Assembly (NCBI GenBank): GCA_003344405.1
Contig: NOWV01000110.1
Span: 124,001-188,000, forward strand
Source of the DNA: Trichoplax sp. H2
Taxonomy: Eukaryota; Placozoa; Uniplacotomia; Trichoplacea
Direction: 5' to 3'
DNA length: 64,000 bases
Positions within the stretch are counted from its first letter, which is position 1; every line of letters begins with the position of its first letter. Below the pieces are notes generated by a model. The model was not told the origin of the DNA and ran no database searches. It saw only the letters and a program-made list of their open reading frames with translations. Positions 61,181 to 64,000 of the stretch are shown here, piece after piece. The position numbers and the translations under genes are program-made.

Positions 61181-62923
61181 ATGGCTAGCCAGTCCGAATT
61201 AGCGACTTTCCGTAAAGCAATAAAACATATGCATAAAATAGGCATGAAACGAGCACAAGAAGGCGATTCTGAAGGAGCATTATATTGCTATAAAGAGGCT
61301 GCAGCTCAAATTAAAGCGATTCCTGATAGAGGTAATTATTTTGATAAAGTTGAGTACTCTATCTGCCTGGATATAGCGATTCATTATGTACAAGAAGAGG
61401 AATTGGAAGAAGTTGATCAATGGCATAGTCAAGCTGAGGAGTTGGCTACAAAACTGCAAGATCAAACGAAAATATCGATGTGTTTAGATGTTAAGGGAGA
61501 CATTAAACGATTACGAGGTGATATCGATGGAGCTTTAAGCGATTACAAGAAAGCACTTGAGACAAAATTGATCAAGTTAGGGAGCGATGACATCATTGTC
61601 GGCCTTTCCTATATTAATATTGGCAAGGTTTATGAAATTCAAGGCAAGTATGATGATGCTTTATCCATGCATAACAAAGCACTACAAACGCAATTAGCAG
61701 AATTTGGCGACGATGATCCATGTGTTGCCACATCCTATCACGACATGGGACAAATCCTTTATCATCAAGGCAAGTATGATGATGCTCTGTTGATGTATAA
61801 GAAAGCGCTGAAGATTAGGCTAGAAGAATTTGACGACGATGATCTTGACGTAGCCAAGACATATCACAATATTGGACTGGTCAATAGTAAACAAGGCAAG
61901 TATAAGGATGCCCTAGTTATGTATAACAAATCACTGGAGATTGAACTTGCACAACTTGATGAAGATGATGCAAGTGTTGCAACAACTTATCTCAATATTG
62001 CAGTGGTCTATCAACATCAAGGCAAGTATGATGATGCTTTATCCATAATGAAAAAATCACTTGCAACTCAAGAAGCTAAACTTGGTGGAAATCATCCAAG
62101 TAATGCCACTACCTATCTCAATATGGGCCATGTCTTTTACAAGCAAGGCAAGTATGACGATGCTCTGTTGATGTATCATAAATCGTTGGAGATTGAACAA
62201 GCACAACATGGCGAAAATCATTCAAGTGTTGCAACGCCATATCACAATATTGGACAAGTCTATAGTAAGCAAGGCAAGTATGATGATGCTCTCTCCATAT
62301 TGAATAAATCATTGCAGATTCAACTATCACAACTTGGTGAGAATCACTTCAGTGTTGCCACACTCTATCACACCATTGGACAAGTCTACTATGAACAAGG
62401 CAAATTTAATGATGCCCTATCCATGTATAATAAATCACTGAAGATAGAACAACCCCAACTTGGTGATAACCATCCAAGTATTGCCACATTATATAATAGC
62501 ATTGGGCTTGCCTATATTGATCAAGGCAAGAACGATGATGCTCTATCCATGTTGAATAAATCACTAAAGATTGAGCTAGAACAACTTGGTGACAATCATC
62601 CAAATATTGCTACAACATATCACAACATGGCAAGTGTCTATGATCATCAAGGCAAGTACGATGATGCTCTATCCCTGTATAACAAATCGCTTACCATCCA
62701 ACTAGCTCAATTGGGTGAAAACCATCCAAGTGTCGCCCGTTCATATCATAAAATTGGACTGACTTATGATCATCAAGGCAAGTATGATGATGCTCTAGCC
62801 ATGTTAAACAAGGCATTGGCAATCTACATAGCAACACTTGGTGAGAATCATCCTGATACCGCTACTTGCCAAGAAAATCAAGCTGAAGTTAAGCATCATA
62901 TCGCATCTTTCACATCAACATAA
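61181..62923 (+). CDS. TPR-repeat protein, kinesin-light-chain / nephrocystin-3-like array
   Basis: A single-exon frame of 580 codons from the ATG at 61181. The frame is open a little further upstream but has no earlier ATG. Residues 1-112 are a helical N-terminal part (HMHKIGMKRAQEGDSEGALY). From about residue 113 to 570 there are eleven TPR units of 42 residues. Each is built on QGKYDDALSMYNKSLEIE-LG-NHPSVATTYHNIG, with the first (GDIDGAL) and seventh (GKFNDAL) the most diverged. Forty-two-residue TPRs with the LG-xHP-xA-T pattern are typical of kinesin light chain and related proteins, where they form a superhelix that binds peptide ligands. No kinesin-light-chain coiled coil, signal peptide or membrane span is present, so it is more likely a general cytosolic scaffold than true KLC. 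A broken relative lies at 58807-59122. Confidence 0.88.
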   Translation: MASQSELATFRKAIKHMHKIGMKRAQEGDSEGALYCYKEAAAQIKAIPDRGNYFDKVEYSICLDIAIHYVQEEELEEVDQWHSQAEELATKLQDQTKISMCLDVKGDIKRLRGDIDGALSDYKKALETKLIKLGSDDIIVGLSYINIGKVYEIQGKYDDALSMHNKALQTQLAEFGDDDPCVATSYHDMGQILYHQGKYDDALLMYKKALKIRLEEFDDDDLDVAKTYHNIGLVNSKQGKYKDALVMYNKSLEIELAQLDEDDASVATTYLNIAVVYQHQGKYDDALSIMKKSLATQEAKLGGNHPSNATTYLNMGHVFYKQGKYDDALLMYHKSLEIEQAQHGENHSSVATPYHNIGQVYSKQGKYDDALSILNKSLQIQLSQLGENHFSVATLYHTIGQVYYEQGKFNDALSMYNKSLKIEQPQLGDNHPSIATLYNSIGLAYIDQGKNDDALSMLNKSLKIELEQLGDNHPNIATTYHNMASVYDHQGKYDDALSLYNKSLTIQLAQLGENHPSVARSYHKIGLTYDHQGKYDDALAMLNKALAIYIATLGENHPDTATCQENQAEVKHHIASFTST

Positions 62924-63164
62924 GATAGCTTCCAACGGCTGCTTAGCACAGACCCAAGTTTTCTTGATCATAAAAACTAGAATTTCCTTTAGTATAATTG
63001 GAGCTCATAATATGCCTCATATGTAGATCACTAGTAAACCTGCGGTTCAAATGGAGGGTCAGAAAAAATTGATCCATTTCATTATCTCCTCTAGAATCTG
63101 TCATGAAGTTAACGATTGCACAAGCAATAGTAACTTATCAGTCAAGTACCTTACTGTACAGTTT

Positions 63165-63430
63165 AACTCCTTTCATAACTACCATCTAATTACTGACTGA
63201 TAGTTTTGATCAGCTTTTGCTGTAGTAGAAAGAATACACTACCGTATAATATAACTCGTTTTATAACTACCATCAAATTACTGACTGATATTTTTGATCA
63301 GCTTTTGCTGTAGTAGGAAGAATACACTACCGTATAATATAGTTCGTTTTATAACTACCATCAAATTACTGACTGATATTTTTGATCAGCTTTTGCTGTA
63401 GTAGAAAGAATACATTACAGCGTAATATTG
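63165..63430. repeat. tandem repeat, 88-bp unit, three copies
   Basis: Copies have ATAACTACCATC at 63175, 63263 and 63351, exactly 88 bases apart. Each contains TTACTGACTGATA, TTGATCAGCTTTTGCTGTAG and AGAATACA(C/T)TAC. They are almost identical and lie 3' of the TPR gene. Confidence 0.9.
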
Positions 63431-63584
63431 ATGACATCTACAGTAGTCCGTAAATAACCTGTGAGATGAATACTTTTATTTCATTACAAATATAGATAGT
63501 TGAATAATTAATCTCGCCATACTTTCCAAATACTCCTTAATAAAATGTATGTCAACACTAACTTCCTGTTCCCTAATTGTTTGG

Positions 63585-64000
63585 GTTTAGACATTTCGAA
63601 TGTAGAAGGAAGAATAAAAATTGAATTTTTGACTAGTCTATTGCGTGCATCTGTTATATCCGTATATCAAGAATAAAATTTCCCTGATCCCCATCTACTT
63701 GGATTTAGACATTTCGAATCCAGAATCTGTATGGAATTAGACATTTTGAATTCATAAGGAAGAGAGTAGTCATTTCATTCTCCATTAATCCATTGAGTGC
63801 ATGTGTTATATCTACGAATAAATAATAGCTTTCCTGTTGCCTACTACATGGAATTAGACATTTTGAATCCATAAGGAAGAGAGTAGTCATTTCATTCTCC
63901 ATTAATCCATTGAGTGCATGTGTTATATCTACGAATAAATAATAGCTTTCCTGTTGCCTACTACATGGAATTAGACATTTTGAATCCATAAGGAAGAGAG
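63585..64000. repeat. tandem repeat, 117-bp unit, running off the window edge
   Basis: Units begin ATGGAATTAGACATTTTGAAT at 63731, 63848 and 63965, 117 bases apart and nearly identical. An older diverged unit lies upstream (GGTTTAGACATTTCGAAT near 63585, again near 63701). The minus-strand open frame across it is a repeat artefact. The array continues past the window. Confidence 0.9.

Noticed and set aside
63705-63989. 94-codon frame with three copies of MDSKCLIPCSRQQESYYLF
   Set aside because: Created by the 117-base tandem array at the window edge.
1-64000. tRNA, rRNA, CRISPR, prophage or bacterial operon signals
   Set aside because: No B-box-like tRNA signatures, rRNA blocks, spacer arrays or ribosome-binding-site-led gene strings were seen; spliced genes point to a eukaryote.

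Overview
The window looks like nuclear DNA of an early-branching animal, and a placozoan (Trichoplax-like) is my best guess. The base composition is AT-rich. Genes are split by short GT-AG introns (about 100-900 bases) and separated by long non-coding tracts. The protein families are animal-type: cholinesterase-fold ectoenzymes, mucin-like EGF-SEA-EGF membrane proteins and kinesin-light-chain-type TPR arrays. There is no sign of operons, bacterial ribosome-binding sites or phage genes. The species guess is inference.

Layout. (1) 1.9-11.0 kb: two tandem minus-strand genes for membrane-anchored carboxylesterases. Each is a large exon plus a short exon encoding the C-terminal transmembrane anchor; I rebuilt both splice junctions. 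(2) 16.5-19.2 kb: a plus-strand gene of at least nine exons for a transmembrane mucin-like protein (Ser/Thr-rich stalk, EGF, SEA, EGF, EGF, membrane segment, Tyr-containing tail). A paralogue with the same exon phases and a conserved tail lies at 54.5-57.9 kb. (3) 21.6-35.9 kb: three related minus-strand genes of a family with weak HAX1-like features. Two are full length and the middle one lacks the conserved C-terminal domain. Between them lie a minisatellite, a ~200-bp satellite and an unexplained 166-codon ORF. (4) 37.4-43.6 kb: a duplicated non-coding block followed by an intact retinol-dehydrogenase-like SDR gene, plus two candidate exons of an unrecognised minus-strand gene. (5) 44.1-46.1 kb: dense tandem repeats around a 20-N assembly gap. 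(6) 47.9-53.3 kb: no intact gene, but many minus-strand protein-like fragments broken by stops and frame changes, possibly a decayed gene. (7) 58.8-62.9 kb: a broken TPR fragment, then an intact 580-residue TPR protein with about eleven 42-residue repeats. The window ends in 88-bp and 117-bp tandem repeats.

The genes do not form an obvious single pathway. The recurring theme is local duplication: paired esterases, paired mucin-like receptors, a three-member HAX1-like set, a duplicated upstream block and a TPR gene with a dead relative. The esterases and mucin-like proteins would both sit on the cell surface; the SDR is predicted to be attached to an internal membrane and the TPR protein to be cytosolic. 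All functional statements rest on motifs read by eye; no database search was made.
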